Shown here: in pieces, positions 27,784 to 36,463 of the stretch
How the letters are laid out: each line of letters begins with the position of its first letter
Numbering within the stretch: the stretch's first letter is position 1
Source: Chryseobacterium sp.
Lineage (GTDB): Bacteria > Bacteroidota > Bacteroidia > Flavobacteriales > Weeksellaceae
DNA length: 64,000 bases
NCBI GenBank assembly: GCA_031286615.1
Contig: JAITUA010000020.1
Span: forward strand, 124,001-188,000
Direction: 5' to 3'
Translations under genes and position numbers: made by a program
Notes under the pieces: generated by a model
What the model was told of the DNA's origin: nothing
Database searches by the model: none
What the model saw: the letters and a program-made list of their open reading frames with translations, nothing else

Positions 27784-28173
27784 ATGAACAAAATGTCCAA
27801 TCATATTATTGTAACTACCGGGATTTATGATGCTATAAAAGATACACTCAGAAGGAAAAAAGTGAGCATCGGAGAAGAAAAAAGACTTACGGAAGAACTT
27901 AGAAATGCAAAACAGGTATTGAGAAGAGATCTGCCTGCTGATATTGTAACAGTTGAAAGGAAAGTAACTTTAAAAGACCATACCTTAGATTTTGAGCACG
28001 AATATATTTTTGTGCCATCTACCAAAGCAAAACTTACAAAGAATAAACATTCCATACTGTCAGATATTGCTCTTGCAGTAGTAGGATATAAAGTAGGGGA
28101 TATTATCAATTGGCCATTCAGAGACGGTGAAAGAAAGATTGAAATTCTAAAAGTAGAAGCCTGGGAAGGATAA
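27784..28173 (+). CDS. GreA/GreB-family transcription elongation factor-like protein
   Basis: 129 aa. The C-terminal half has the FKBP-like Gre fold wording: DHEYIFVPSTKAKLTKNKHS-like strands, then SILSDIALAVVGYKVGDIINWP and KIEILKVEAW. The N-terminal half (about 10-60) is helical, IYDAIKDTLRRKKVSIGEEK, but shorter than the GreA coiled coil. Relatives bind RNA polymerase in its secondary channel. Start choice is MNKMSNHI; Met4 is also possible. It sits behind an unusually long leader with a short ORF and hairpin. A terminator follows. Confidence 0.8.
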   Translation: MNKMSNHIIVTTGIYDAIKDTLRRKKVSIGEEKRLTEELRNAKQVLRRDLPADIVTVERKVTLKDHTLDFEHEYIFVPSTKAKLTKNKHSILSDIALAVVGYKVGDIINWPFRDGERKIEILKVEAWEG

Positions 28174-28207
28174 CCCTTGTTGAATAATATTAAGTTGAAT
28201 TACAATG

Positions 28208-28238
28208 AAAGCGTGGCTTATTTGAGCTGCGCTTTTTT
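28208..28238 (+). terminator. Terminator after the Gre-like gene
   Basis: An 11-bp stem with two G-U pairs (AAAGCGTGGCT / AGCTGCGCTTT) is followed by a T-run. Confidence 0.75.
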
Positions 28239-28241
28239 TTA

Positions 28242-28263
28242 TTGCTGAAAATCTTACATTGAG
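28242..28263 (+). repeat. 22-bp intergenic repeat, copy 1
   Basis: A 22-nt word beginning TTGCTGAAAATC is found again, perfect and inverted, at 31191-31212. It is followed here at 28281-28296 by the TTGCGCCTTTGCGTTT word shared with other intergenic repeats in the window. Confidence 0.8.
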
Positions 28264-28392
28264 CGAAGTCGAAATGTTTTTTGCGCCTTTGCGTTTCCCA
28301 ACAAAGCAGCTTTAGCATTTAACAAATGATAAAAAAAGACTCGTCCGTTACACTTTCTTCAAGTGCCTTGACTGCATTCCATTTTTAAGTTT

Positions 28393-28400
28393 TATCTTTG
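28393..28400 (+). promoter_or_regulatory. -7 promoter element for the deoxyhypusine-synthase-like gene
   Basis: TATCTTTG, a full TAnnTTTG match, lies 14 nt before the ATG. Confidence 0.6.
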
Positions 28401-28414
28401 CAAAAATTAAAAAA

Positions 28415-29389
28415 ATGAGCAAACCGATAACTGAATTCATAGAAAAGTATTACCTGCACTTCAACGCAGCTGCATTGGTGGATGCTTCTAAAGGATATGT
28501 TGCACATCTTAAAGATGGCGGGAAAATGATGATTACTTTGGCGGGAGCAATGTCTACTGCCGAATTAGGGAAGATTCTTGCTGAAATGATCCGTCAGGGA
28601 AAAGTAGATTTTATCTCTTGTACAGGGGCTAACCTTGAAGAAGATTTAATGAACCTTGTAGCACACTCTCACTATGAAAGAGTTCCTCATTACAGAGATT
28701 TGACTGCTCAGGATGAGTGGGATCTTTTAGAAAGAGGTCTGAACAGAGTTACAGATACTTGTATCCCTGAAGAAGAAGCTTTCAGAAGATTACAAAAACA
28801 TATCGTTGAGATCTGGAAAGATGCTGAGGCTAAAGGAGAAAGATATTTCCCTCACGAATTCATGTACAAGATGATCCTTTCAGGAGTGTTGGAGCAATAT
28901 TATGAAATTCCTAGAGAAAACTCTTGGATGATTGCTGCTGCAGAAGCTAATTTGCCAATCGTAGTACCAGGATGGGAAGATTCTACAATGGGTAATATTT
29001 TCGCTTCTTACTGTATCAAAGGAGAGCTTAAAGCTACTACAATGAAATCAGGAATTGAATATATGACTTACCTTGCTGACTGGTATACTAAAAATTCAGC
29101 AGGAAAAGGAGTTGGATTCTTCCAGATTGGTGGAGGTATCGCAGGAGATTTTCCTATCTGTGTAGTACCAATGTTATATCAGGATATGGAAATGCATGAC
29201 ATTCCTTTCTGGTCATATTTCTGCCAGATTTCTGACTCTACAACATCTTACGGTTCATACTCAGGAGCAGTTCCAAATGAAAAAATCACTTGGGGTAAAC
29301 TTGATATCACTACACCGAAATTCATCGTTGAAAGTGATGCAACGATCTGTGCACCATTGATGTTCTCTTACATCTTGGAGAACGCTTAA
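28415..29389 (+). CDS. Deoxyhypusine synthase-like protein (bacterial polyamine enzyme)
   Basis: 324 aa, full-length member of the deoxyhypusine/homospermidine synthase-like family. Landmarks are TLAGAMSTAELGKILAEMI (about 42-60), DFISCTGANLEEDL (about 65-78), PGWEDSTMGNIFAS, and the C-terminal GSYSGAVPNEKITWGKLD. Lys295 in WGK matches the Lys that carries the butylamine intermediate in eukaryotic DHS. Bacteria lack eIF5A, and relatives make homospermidine or related polyamines using NAD. Codon use looks like that of a well-expressed gene. It has its own promoter and terminator. Confidence 0.93.
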   Translation: MSKPITEFIEKYYLHFNAAALVDASKGYVAHLKDGGKMMITLAGAMSTAELGKILAEMIRQGKVDFISCTGANLEEDLMNLVAHSHYERVPHYRDLTAQDEWDLLERGLNRVTDTCIPEEEAFRRLQKHIVEIWKDAEAKGERYFPHEFMYKMILSGVLEQYYEIPRENSWMIAAAEANLPIVVPGWEDSTMGNIFASYCIKGELKATTMKSGIEYMTYLADWYTKNSAGKGVGFFQIGGGIAGDFPICVVPMLYQDMEMHDIPFWSYFCQISDSTTSYGSYSGAVPNEKITWGKLDITTPKFIVESDATICAPLMFSYILENA

Positions 29390-29420
29390 GCATAAAATTC
29401 TCATCAGAGATTATCATACA

Positions 29421-29449
29421 GTGCTCCAATTCATTTGGAGCGCTTTTTT
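29421..29449 (+). terminator. Terminator after the deoxyhypusine-synthase-like gene
   Basis: A 9-bp stem (GTGCTCCAA / TTGGAGCGC, one G-U pair, 5-nt loop) is followed by six T. Confidence 0.85.
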
Positions 29450-29646
29450 ATTTTAGCATTTGAAAATAGATTTATTTTAAAAACTCAAACTATTTAAACC
29501 ATTAAGAAAAATAAAGAGAGGAAGAATAATTAAGTTTCATCTTTGATGAAAATAAAACACACAGCTAAAAAATAGCTTTAGCTATTCTCTTAATACTCTT
29601 AAGAACTTAAATAGTCTCAACGGTTCAAATAAATAATGATATACAA

Positions 29647-29714
29647 TTTTATCGGAGATAAAATCTTTGCGCCTTAAAGCATATAGTATATAAAAAGTTT
29701 GCGCCTTTGCGTTT
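29647..29714 (+). repeat. About 68-bp dispersed intergenic repeat, copy 1
   Basis: Nearly identical to 31242-31308 in the same orientation. It has a TTTTATCGGAGATAAAAT hairpin, then TTGCGCCTTAAAGCATAT, then a GCGCCTTTGCGTTT-like end. It lies in the otherwise empty 29450-29759 interval, which is AT-rich and holds nothing else I can support. Confidence 0.85.
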
Positions 29715-29759
29715 TCAAAAATTCTCTACAAGCATCTGTAAAATTCGTTTAGGGAAATA

Positions 29760-29951
29760 TTAATCCAAAGAATTCACCAGCACAAAATAGCGATACGCAA
29801 GAATACCTTTCTCAACCTTCGTTAATTGATTAGGGTCCTTCTTACTCAACTTCGGAAGCACCTTTTTATTAATGGTATTCAACAGCCTGAAAAATGATTT
29901 TTTCATATCTTTATCTTTTAATGAAACATCATTGAGACTGAAGTAGTCCAA
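29760..29951 (-). CDS. Small helical protein of unknown function (63 aa)
   Basis: 63 aa beginning MDYFSLNDVSLKDKD, with a Lys-rich helical body (LNTINKKVLPKLSKK) and an ending of ILAYRYFVLVNSLD. It has no signal peptide and no known domain. Composition and an intact frame argue for a real cytoplasmic protein. It is divergent from the alkyltransferase-like gene with 44 bp between starts, so they share a promoter region. Confidence 0.5.
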   Translation of the reverse strand: MDYFSLNDVSLKDKDMKKSFFRLLNTINKKVLPKLSKKDPNQLTKVEKGILAYRYFVLVNSLD

Positions 29952-29995
29952 AAATGATGCAAAAAAGAAAGCTTGCTAAAAAATAACAATTTGAT

Positions 29996-30292
29996 ATGGA
30001 CGAAATTTTCAAACAACAGGTGTACGAAGTGGCAAGACTTATTCCCAAAGGAAGAATTTCTACGTATGGTGCTATAGCAAAGGCTGTTGGCTATCCTAAT
30101 CATTCCAGACATGTAGGGAAAGCCATGGGAGGATGCCCGAAGGATGTTCCTGCTCACCGTGTCATATCAAGCTCAGGAATTTTGTCTGTTCCGGAATTTC
30201 AACCTAAGCTTGAAGCGGAGGGAATCACTGTGGAAAATCTTAGAATAAAAAATTTCAAAAAACTGTTCTGGGATCCGTTGGCTGAATTGTAA
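29996..30292 (+). CDS. Alkyltransferase-like (ATL) protein, MGMT family without the active Cys
   Basis: 98 aa. The fold is that of the O6-alkylguanine-DNA alkyltransferase C-terminal domain: VYEVARLIPKGRISTYGAIA (helix-turn-helix and wedge), GYPNHSRHVGKAMGG (Arg-finger region), then PAHRVISSSG. Methyltransferases have PCHR at this site; here the Cys is Ala. It should therefore bind and flag O6-alkylguanine for nucleotide excision repair instead of removing the alkyl group. The size fits ATLs. It is divergent from a 63-aa ORF. Confidence 0.92.
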   Translation: MDEIFKQQVYEVARLIPKGRISTYGAIAKAVGYPNHSRHVGKAMGGCPKDVPAHRVISSSGILSVPEFQPKLEAEGITVENLRIKNFKKLFWDPLAEL

Positions 30293-30353
30293 ATTTTAAG
30301 TTTTGAAAAACAATGATTTTTTAACACAAAGTTTCCATCTATAAACCTTACTA

Positions 30354-30442
30354 TTTTTAAGGGAGCAAAGAAGGGAATCAATTTTATTGATTTTTTTAAG
30401 CGAAAGTATTACTCAAAGCTTCATCAGCGACAAAGTCGCAAC
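30354..30442 (+). repeat. About 90-bp dispersed intergenic repeat, copy 1
   Basis: Homologous to 38027-38120 in the opposite orientation. Shared parts are TTTTAAGGGAGCAAAG, a palindromic core (AATCAAT...ATTGATT), TTAAGC, and GACAAAGTCGCAAC at the end. It lies between convergent genes. Confidence 0.85.
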
Positions 30443-30570
30443 TCTTCGCCTCCTGAAATAAAACATTCGAATCATTAAGTACTTTGCGTCAAAAATAATA
30501 GGATAAAAAAATGTCACTCCATAACTTAATATGAGTGACACCAATATTTTTTTACAGTTTCAAAACTGTC

Positions 30571-30990
30571 TTATTTTCTTCCTTTTGGGAGACCTTTTAG
30601 TTCTTCTTTCAGCTTTTCGTTCTCCTCTTTTAATAGAGCAATATAGTTTTGAAGGTTTTTAATGATGTCCCCAGGGATATTATCATAATTATTTTGGTTA
30701 GTAATTACTCCTGCAGACGAGGATCTGTCATTAAAAACAGGATGATCATTATTAATAACTACTGTAGCTTCCTCTTCCTCATAAATGTCCTCAAACGGTA
30801 CATCCAGAAAACGGGCAAGTTTGTCCCACTCATCTTTTACAATTCTTACATCACCGCTTTCTTTTCTGCTGTAATTAGATACATCCGTTGCGATAAAATC
30901 AGCTACCTGCTGTTGAGTGTAGCCTTTTTGCTTTCTGATGACGCGTAATTTTTCTTTTTGCATGACCGACATTTTATACAAAAATGGCAA
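30571..30990 (-). CDS. XRE-family regulator with C-terminal coiled coil
   Basis: 139 aa, or 133 and 130 from Met7 and Met10, which are better candidates for the true start. The helix-turn-helix covers about 11-68 (KLRVIRKQKGYTQQQVADFI, then DVSNYSRKESG). An acidic linker leads to a C-terminal coiled coil of about 25 residues (LQNYIALLKEENEKLKEELK). This layout is common in Bacteroidota and implies a dimer or higher oligomer. The target genes are unknown. The 378 bp upstream (30991-31368) holds repeat copies and no gene. Confidence 0.88.
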   Translation of the reverse strand: MPFLYKMSVMQKEKLRVIRKQKGYTQQQVADFIATDVSNYSRKESGDVRIVKDEWDKLARFLDVPFEDIYEEEEATVVINNDHPVFNDRSSSAGVITNQNNYDNIPGDIIKNLQNYIALLKEENEKLKEELKGLPKGRK

Positions 30991-31190
30991 AAAAGCAGAA
31001 GTTATACAATAGAAAACGAATAAAATGTAGAGTAAAGCAACGAAGATTAAGAGAAAAGAAGGAACAGGTTTATAATATTCAGGTTATTTAAATTAGCTGT
31101 TGATGATTTTTAGATTGTTGGAAAACGAAAGAGCAAAAGAGTTCCTAAATATGGCGGGTATTTCTAAGGAGTAAGAATATTTTGATTTCA

Positions 31191-31212
31191 CTCAATGTAA
31201 GATTTTCAGCAA
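31191..31212 (-). repeat. 22-bp intergenic repeat, copy 2 (inverted)
   Basis: Perfect reverse complement of 28242-28263. Confidence 0.8.
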
Positions 31213-31241
31213 GGATCATGTATGGGCTCAACGGTATAAAG

Positions 31242-31308
31242 TTTTATCGGAGATAAAATCCTTGCGTCTTAAAGCATATAGTATATAAAAACCTGCGTCT
31301 TTGCGTTT
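31242..31308 (+). repeat. About 68-bp dispersed intergenic repeat, copy 2
   Basis: Same orientation as the copy at 29647-29714, with about five differences (C/T exchanges in the TTGCGYCTT words). Both copies are preceded by CTCAACGGT. Confidence 0.85.
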
Positions 31309-31333
31309 ACCCAACATCCTCACAAACAAAAAA

Positions 31334-31359
31334 AGACTGCTTCAAAATTGAAACAGTCT
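31334..31359 (-). terminator. Terminator after htpG
   Basis: A 12-bp stem with one mismatch (AGACTGTTTCAA / TTGAAGCAGTCT on the minus strand) is followed by a T-run. Confidence 0.85.
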
Positions 31360-31367
31360 CTTGTAAA

Positions 31368-33263
31368 TTATTTTTCAAGTTGCTTATAGCTTCTCTGTAT
31401 AAAATCTGTCAGATCTTTTCCTTTCAGTAAGTTTTGTGAGAGTTTTGCAAGATCCAAAGCATATTTGATTAAGCTTTCTTTCTCTTCAGCATTTTCAGTT
31501 TTTAAAATCTGATTAGAAAGTTCACTATTGGAGTTTACCACAAGATTGTACATCTCCGGGAAACCACCCATTCCGAACATGCCACCACCGCCTGTTGCCT
31601 GCATTTCTTTCATTCTTCTCATGAATTCCGGCTGGGTAATGGTAAACGGAGCATCATTGCTGTCAAGATCCTCTAGTTGTACCGTGAATTTTGAATCCTG
31701 AATAGCTTCTTCAACATTCTTTTTCAAAGATTCTTTTTCAGTTTCGTTCAGTTTTGAAATTACCGGCTCATCTTTTTTGATCAGGTTATTCACGTGATCT
31801 GCATCCACTCTTGCAAAAGAGATATTTTCTTTTGAAGTTTCCAGCTTCTGGATAACGTGTGGAGTGATAGGAGAGTCTAATAACAGAACTTCATATCCTT
31901 TATCCTTTGCAGACTGGATGTAGCTGTGCTGTTCATCAGCATTGGTAGCATATAGTACAACAAGCTTATTATCTTTATCCGTTTGGATAGGTTTGATTTT
32001 CTCAACCAATTCATCCCAAAGGAAATATTTTCCGTCTGTAGTAGGATATAACGTGAATTTGTCTGCTTTTTCAGCAAATTTTTCTTCCGTAACAATTCCG
32101 TACTCGATTACAATTTTAATGTCATTCCATTTTTTCTCGTAGTCTTCACGGTTTTCGTTGATTAAAGAAGCCATTTTATCGGCAACTTTTTTCGTGATGT
32201 AAGATGAAATTTTCTTTACAGCACCGTCAGCCTGAAGGTAAGAACGGGAAACGTTCAATGGAATATCCGGAGAATCAATAACTCCTCTCAGAAGCATCAG
32301 GAAGTCCGGAACGATACCTTTTACTTCATCTGTTACGAATACCTGATTTTGGTATAATTGAATTTTATCCTTGTCGATATTTAAATTATTGCTCAGTTTC
32401 GGGAAGAAAAGAACTCCGGTAAGGTTGAATGGATAATCAACGTTCAGGTGAATATTGAATAAAGGCTCTTCAAACTGCGTTGGATAAAGCTCGTGGTAGA
32501 ACTTCATATAATCTTCGTTGGTCAGTTCGCTTGGAGCAATCGTCCATGCCGGTATCGGATTGTTGATGATATTGTCTACCTCTTCCGTTTCAGCTACTGC
32601 ATCTTCAGGAGCGTCTTCAGGTAATGGAAGTGTATGTGTTTTTGTCCCGAATTTGATCGGAACAGGCATGAACTTGTTATATTTTAATAACAGTTCACGG
32701 ATTTTACCTTCTTCTAAAAATTCTACAGAATCTTCAGCAATATGAAGGATAATTTCAGTTCCTCTATCAGTTTTGTCAGTCGTTTCTTCAAGAGTGAATT
32801 CCGGGCTTCCATCGCAGATCCAACGTACTGCCGGTTCATCTTTATAAGACTTTGTAAGAATTTCTACCTTCTCAGCCACCATGAATGCAGAGTAGAATCC
32901 AAGGCCGAAATGCCCGATAATTCCTGAATCTTTCGCAGAATCTTTATATTTTTCCAAAAACTCTTCAGCTCCTGAGAAAGCAACCTGGTTGATGTATTTT
33001 TCAACTTCTTCACCTGTCATCCCAATACCTTGGTCGATAATACGTAAAGTTTTCTGGTCTTTATCAATTTTAACTTCAAGTTTCGGATTTCCGTATTCCA
33101 CTTTTGCTTCTCCGATGCTTGTCAAATGTTTTAATTTTAAAGTAGCATCCGTTGCATTGGAGATCAATTCTCTTAAGAATATTTCGTGGTCACTGTAAAG
33201 AAATTTTTTAATAAGCGGGAAAATATTTTCCACAGATACATTAATATTTCCTTTAGTCATCAT
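31368..33263 (-). CDS. htpG: Molecular chaperone HtpG (Hsp90)
   Basis: 631 aa, full-length bacterial Hsp90. The N-terminal ATPase has FLRELISNATDA (about 27-38), DQGIGMTGEEV (about 77-87) and GHFGLGFYSAFMVA (about 117-130). The middle domain includes GVIDSPDIPLNVSRSYLQ. The C-terminal dimerisation domain follows. The dimer remodels client proteins with ATP. The start is at one of two adjacent Met codons. The region shared with the divergent S9 peptidase carries a TGACA-N3-TGGCA motif that recurs upstream of the 479-aa gene at 36464. Confidence 0.97.
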   Translation of the reverse strand: MMTKGNINVSVENIFPLIKKFLYSDHEIFLRELISNATDATLKLKHLTSIGEAKVEYGNPKLEVKIDKDQKTLRIIDQGIGMTGEEVEKYINQVAFSGAEEFLEKYKDSAKDSGIIGHFGLGFYSAFMVAEKVEILTKSYKDEPAVRWICDGSPEFTLEETTDKTDRGTEIILHIAEDSVEFLEEGKIRELLLKYNKFMPVPIKFGTKTHTLPLPEDAPEDAVAETEEVDNIINNPIPAWTIAPSELTNEDYMKFYHELYPTQFEEPLFNIHLNVDYPFNLTGVLFFPKLSNNLNIDKDKIQLYQNQVFVTDEVKGIVPDFLMLLRGVIDSPDIPLNVSRSYLQADGAVKKISSYITKKVADKMASLINENREDYEKKWNDIKIVIEYGIVTEEKFAEKADKFTLYPTTDGKYFLWDELVEKIKPIQTDKDNKLVVLYATNADEQHSYIQSAKDKGYEVLLLDSPITPHVIQKLETSKENISFARVDADHVNNLIKKDEPVISKLNETEKESLKKNVEEAIQDSKFTVQLEDLDSNDAPFTITQPEFMRRMKEMQATGGGGMFGMGGFPEMYNLVVNSNSELSNQILKTENAEEKESLIKYALDLAKLSQNLLKGKDLTDFIQRSYKQLEK

Positions 33264-33320
33264 ATTTTATATTTTAATTGTTCATCATACTTCTCAAAAA
33301 AAATACCATGCAGCAGAAAG

Positions 33321-33340
33321 TGACAGAATGGCATTTTTTT
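33321..33340. promoter_or_regulatory. TGACA-N3-TGGCA motif between htpG and the S9 peptidase
   Basis: TGACAGAATGGCATTTTTTT. Nearly the same 20 nt occurs at 36388-36407 before another gene. The half-sites TGACA and TGGCA are almost inverted copies, as in a dimeric operator. Position beside htpG suggests stress control, which is inference. Confidence 0.45.
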
Positions 33341-33413
33341 AACCCGAAACATTCTTATCCTATGAATTTGTCAAAGAAATACCTTACTTTTAATTATTAA
33401 AAATTTTTTAAAG

Positions 33414-36314
33414 ATGAAGTTGAAATGTACAGTTTTTATTCTGCTCATGATGACCTGTTGGGTCTGTGCACAGAAAAAACCTTTAGACCATTCGGTCTAT
33501 GACAATTGGCAAAATATTGGTGCAAGAAAGATCTCCAATGACGGAAAATGGATTGCCTATTCTGTGGATGCTCAGGAAGGAAATTCTAACCTTTCTTTAT
33601 ATTCTGTTACAAATAAAACGTCAAAAAAATTTGCAAGAGGAACAAAAGTAGATTTTACGGATGATTCCAGATTTGCTGTTTTTCAAATCCGTCCGCAGTA
33701 TAAAGATATAAAAGCGGTAAAAGATAAAAAACTTAAGAAAAATAAATTAACAAAAGACAGCCTTGCAATTGTTGATTTTTTACATGATAAAACAGAGAAA
33801 ATCCCGAATGTGAAATCATTTAAAATTCCTGAAAAAGCAGGTTCTTATGTTGCTTATCTTCTGGAAAATACAAAAGATAAATCTTCGGATGATGCTTCTG
33901 ATAAAGAAGATGGAGACGAAAATAAAGATGAGGATAAAAATGTAAAGCCTTTGCAGCTGATCGTGCGAAATCTTTTGGATGGAAAAACTACGGAATATGA
34001 TAATGTAATCCGTTATGAGTTTAGTAAAAATGGAAAACAGCTTGTTTTCGTGACTAAAAAACCGGAAGAAAAACCTAAAAAGGATAAAAAAGAAGGAAAG
34101 GATTCCGCAGATGAAAAATCTGAGGATAAAAAAGACAACGACAAATCAAAGCCTAAGAAATATGCGCTTCAAACCGTACAGGTTGTAGATCTTCAAAAAG
34201 GAACTGTAACTAAAATTTCAGAAATGGAAGGCGATTTTTCACAATTGTCTTTTGACGAAGAAGGAAATCAGCTGGCATATGTGGGAACTTCTTCCGCACA
34301 AAATGATCTGGTGAAATTGTATCAGTTGTATTACTTTAATTTTAAAGGAAATAAAAAAGAAACTGTTACCAATGAAAATGCGCAGATGAAGAAAAATTGG
34401 GTAGTTTCTGAAAACCGTTTACCATTATTCAGCAAAAATGGGAAGCAGTTGTATTTTGGTGTTGCTCCAAAGCCTATCGCGAAAGATACAGCAATGATCG
34501 CGAATGACCATGCCGTTGTAGACATCTGGAATTATAAAGACGATTATCTGCAAACAGTACAGCTAAAGGAATTGAAAAATGATCTGAAAAAATCTTATGC
34601 TGCGGTTATGCAGACGGAAAAACCGGATTTCTTTAGAAACATTGATGCTGAAGACCTGGATACTTTACGATTGGTAAACGAAGGGAATGCTGAATTTGCC
34701 CTTGGTATTACAAGTTTGAATAACCGTGTTTCTTCGCAATGGGAAGGGGCAACAAAGAAAACATATTTCCTGATAGATAATAAAACAGGAGAAAGAACGG
34801 AAATTATTAAGAATCTGAATGGCTCTGTTGCTGTTTCTCCACTTGGGAAATTTGTTGTGATCTTTGACAGAGAAAAAGGAAAATGGCTGAGTTATAATGT
34901 GAAAACAAAACAAACACTTCCATTGAGTAGCGGATTACCTGTTTCCTTTGTGGATGAAGAGTTTGATATGCCGGATTTTCCAAGCTCTTATGGTATCGCA
35001 TCCTGGACGAATAATGATGAATCTGTGATTATCAAAGACCGTTTCGACCTTTGGGAGTTTTTCCTGAACGGCTCAAAAAAGCCTAGGAATATTACTAACG
35101 GATTTGGTCGTAAAAATAAAATAACATTTGATACCTACGATTTAGATAAAGATATTAAAAGCTTAAACCGAAAATCTGCCATTTATTTATCAGCATTTGA
35201 TAATACATCCAAAGCAAATGGAATTTTTAAAACATCTATTCAGTCGAATTCTGATCCGGTAAAAATTCAGATGGAAAATGTATGGGGATACAGAAGTCTT
35301 CAAAAAGCAAAAAATGCAGAAGAATATATTATGGTAAAGGAATCATACACTGATTCTCCCAATATTTTTGCAACATCTGATTTCTCAAAACAACAAAAGC
35401 TGAGTGATACGAATCCGCAGCAAAACCAGTATAACTGGGGTACAGATGAACTGGTAAACTGGACAACACTAAAGGGGCATACTTCTACAGGAGTTTTATA
35501 CAAACCGGAAAATTTCGATCCGAATAAAAAATACCCTATGATTGTCTATTTCTATGAAAAACTTTCTGATAACCTGAACCGCTATGTTGCACCAGCTCCT
35601 ACACCTTCAAGATTGAATATTTCTTATTTTGTGAGCAACGGATATCTGGTTTTCACACCTGATATTTCGTATACAGACGGTTTTCCCGGAGAGTCTGCAA
35701 TGGAATACATTAATTCCGGAGTTGAAAAATTAAAACAAAATTCCTGGGTAGATGGTACTAAAATCGGAATTCAGGGACAAAGCTGGGGTGGTTATCAGGT
35801 AGCCTATCTTATTGCTCATACCAATATGTATGCAGCCGCGTGGAGTGGAGCTCCTGTTGTAAACATGACTTCCGCATATGGAGGAATCCGATGGACTTCT
35901 GGAATGAACAGACAGTTTCAGTATGAGAAATCACAAAGCAGATTAGGAAAAAACCTATGGGAAGCACCGGATCTTTATATTAAAAATTCGCCGCTTTTTA
36001 CTATTGATAAAGTACAGACTCCGGTAGTAATTATGAGTAATGATAAAGATGGTGCAGTGCCATGGTATCAGGGAATTGAAATGTTTACCGCATTACGCCG
36101 TCTCGGAAAACCGGTATGGCTTCTGAACTATAACGGAGATGATCATAATCTGGTAAAACGTCAGAACAGAAAGGACATCCAAATCCGTGAACAGCAGTTT
36201 TTTGATTATTATCTTAAAGGTGCTAAAGCTCCGGTCTGGATGACGAAAGGTATTCCAGCCACCCAAAAAGGAAAAGATTGGGGGTTTGAGCTGACAGATG
36301 ATAAGCCTAATTAA
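33414..36314 (+). CDS. Secreted S9-family prolyl-oligopeptidase-type serine peptidase
   Basis: 966 aa. An N-terminal signal peptide (CTVFILLMMTCWVCA, about 4-18) is followed by a beta-propeller region to about 690. An acidic and Lys-rich low-complexity insert lies at about 152-175 and 225-250. The alpha/beta-hydrolase domain has the nucleophile in GQSWGG (Ser790), an Asp in SNDKDGAVPW (about 877-879) and His911 in GDDHNL. Relatives cleave dipeptides or acylated peptides in the periplasm. It is divergent from htpG and ends in a very strong terminator. Confidence 0.93.
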   Translation: MKLKCTVFILLMMTCWVCAQKKPLDHSVYDNWQNIGARKISNDGKWIAYSVDAQEGNSNLSLYSVTNKTSKKFARGTKVDFTDDSRFAVFQIRPQYKDIKAVKDKKLKKNKLTKDSLAIVDFLHDKTEKIPNVKSFKIPEKAGSYVAYLLENTKDKSSDDASDKEDGDENKDEDKNVKPLQLIVRNLLDGKTTEYDNVIRYEFSKNGKQLVFVTKKPEEKPKKDKKEGKDSADEKSEDKKDNDKSKPKKYALQTVQVVDLQKGTVTKISEMEGDFSQLSFDEEGNQLAYVGTSSAQNDLVKLYQLYYFNFKGNKKETVTNENAQMKKNWVVSENRLPLFSKNGKQLYFGVAPKPIAKDTAMIANDHAVVDIWNYKDDYLQTVQLKELKNDLKKSYAAVMQTEKPDFFRNIDAEDLDTLRLVNEGNAEFALGITSLNNRVSSQWEGATKKTYFLIDNKTGERTEIIKNLNGSVAVSPLGKFVVIFDREKGKWLSYNVKTKQTLPLSSGLPVSFVDEEFDMPDFPSSYGIASWTNNDESVIIKDRFDLWEFFLNGSKKPRNITNGFGRKNKITFDTYDLDKDIKSLNRKSAIYLSAFDNTSKANGIFKTSIQSNSDPVKIQMENVWGYRSLQKAKNAEEYIMVKESYTDSPNIFATSDFSKQQKLSDTNPQQNQYNWGTDELVNWTTLKGHTSTGVLYKPENFDPNKKYPMIVYFYEKLSDNLNRYVAPAPTPSRLNISYFVSNGYLVFTPDISYTDGFPGESAMEYINSGVEKLKQNSWVDGTKIGIQGQSWGGYQVAYLIAHTNMYAAAWSGAPVVNMTSAYGGIRWTSGMNRQFQYEKSQSRLGKNLWEAPDLYIKNSPLFTIDKVQTPVVIMSNDKDGAVPWYQGIEMFTALRRLGKPVWLLNYNGDDHNLVKRQNRKDIQIREQQFFDYYLKGAKAPVWMTKGIPATQKGKDWGFELTDDKPN

Positions 36315-36318
36315 TATG

Positions 36319-36353
36319 AACCCGGCGGAGCCTTTGGCTCCGCCGGGTTTTTT
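36319..36353 (+). terminator. Strong terminator after the S9 peptidase
   Basis: A 14-bp perfect stem (AACCCGGCGGAGCC / GGCTCCGCCGGGTT, loop TTT) with a T-run. It is the most GC-rich hairpin in the window. Confidence 0.95.
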
Positions 36354-36387
36354 ATACTTCTCAGAAAATATATCATAAAACATAAAC

Positions 36388-36408
36388 TGACACAATGGCA
36401 TTTTTTTT
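36388..36408 (+). promoter_or_regulatory. TGACA-N3-TGGCA motif upstream of the 479-aa gene
   Basis: TGACACAATGGCA followed by eight T, matching the copy at 33321-33340 beside htpG. A -7-like TATATTTA (36435-36442) lies downstream, so the motif sits where an upstream operator or activator site would. Confidence 0.45.
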
Positions 36409-36463
36409 ATGATGAGTCTGTTGGGCACTTTTATTATATTTACCGCCAATTATAAATAACAGT

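Noticed and set aside
33263-33320. A sigma-54 (-24/-12) promoter for htpG
   Set aside because: TGGTAT-N5-TTGAG has the right spacing but lacks the GC of the -12 element, so it is too degenerate to call.
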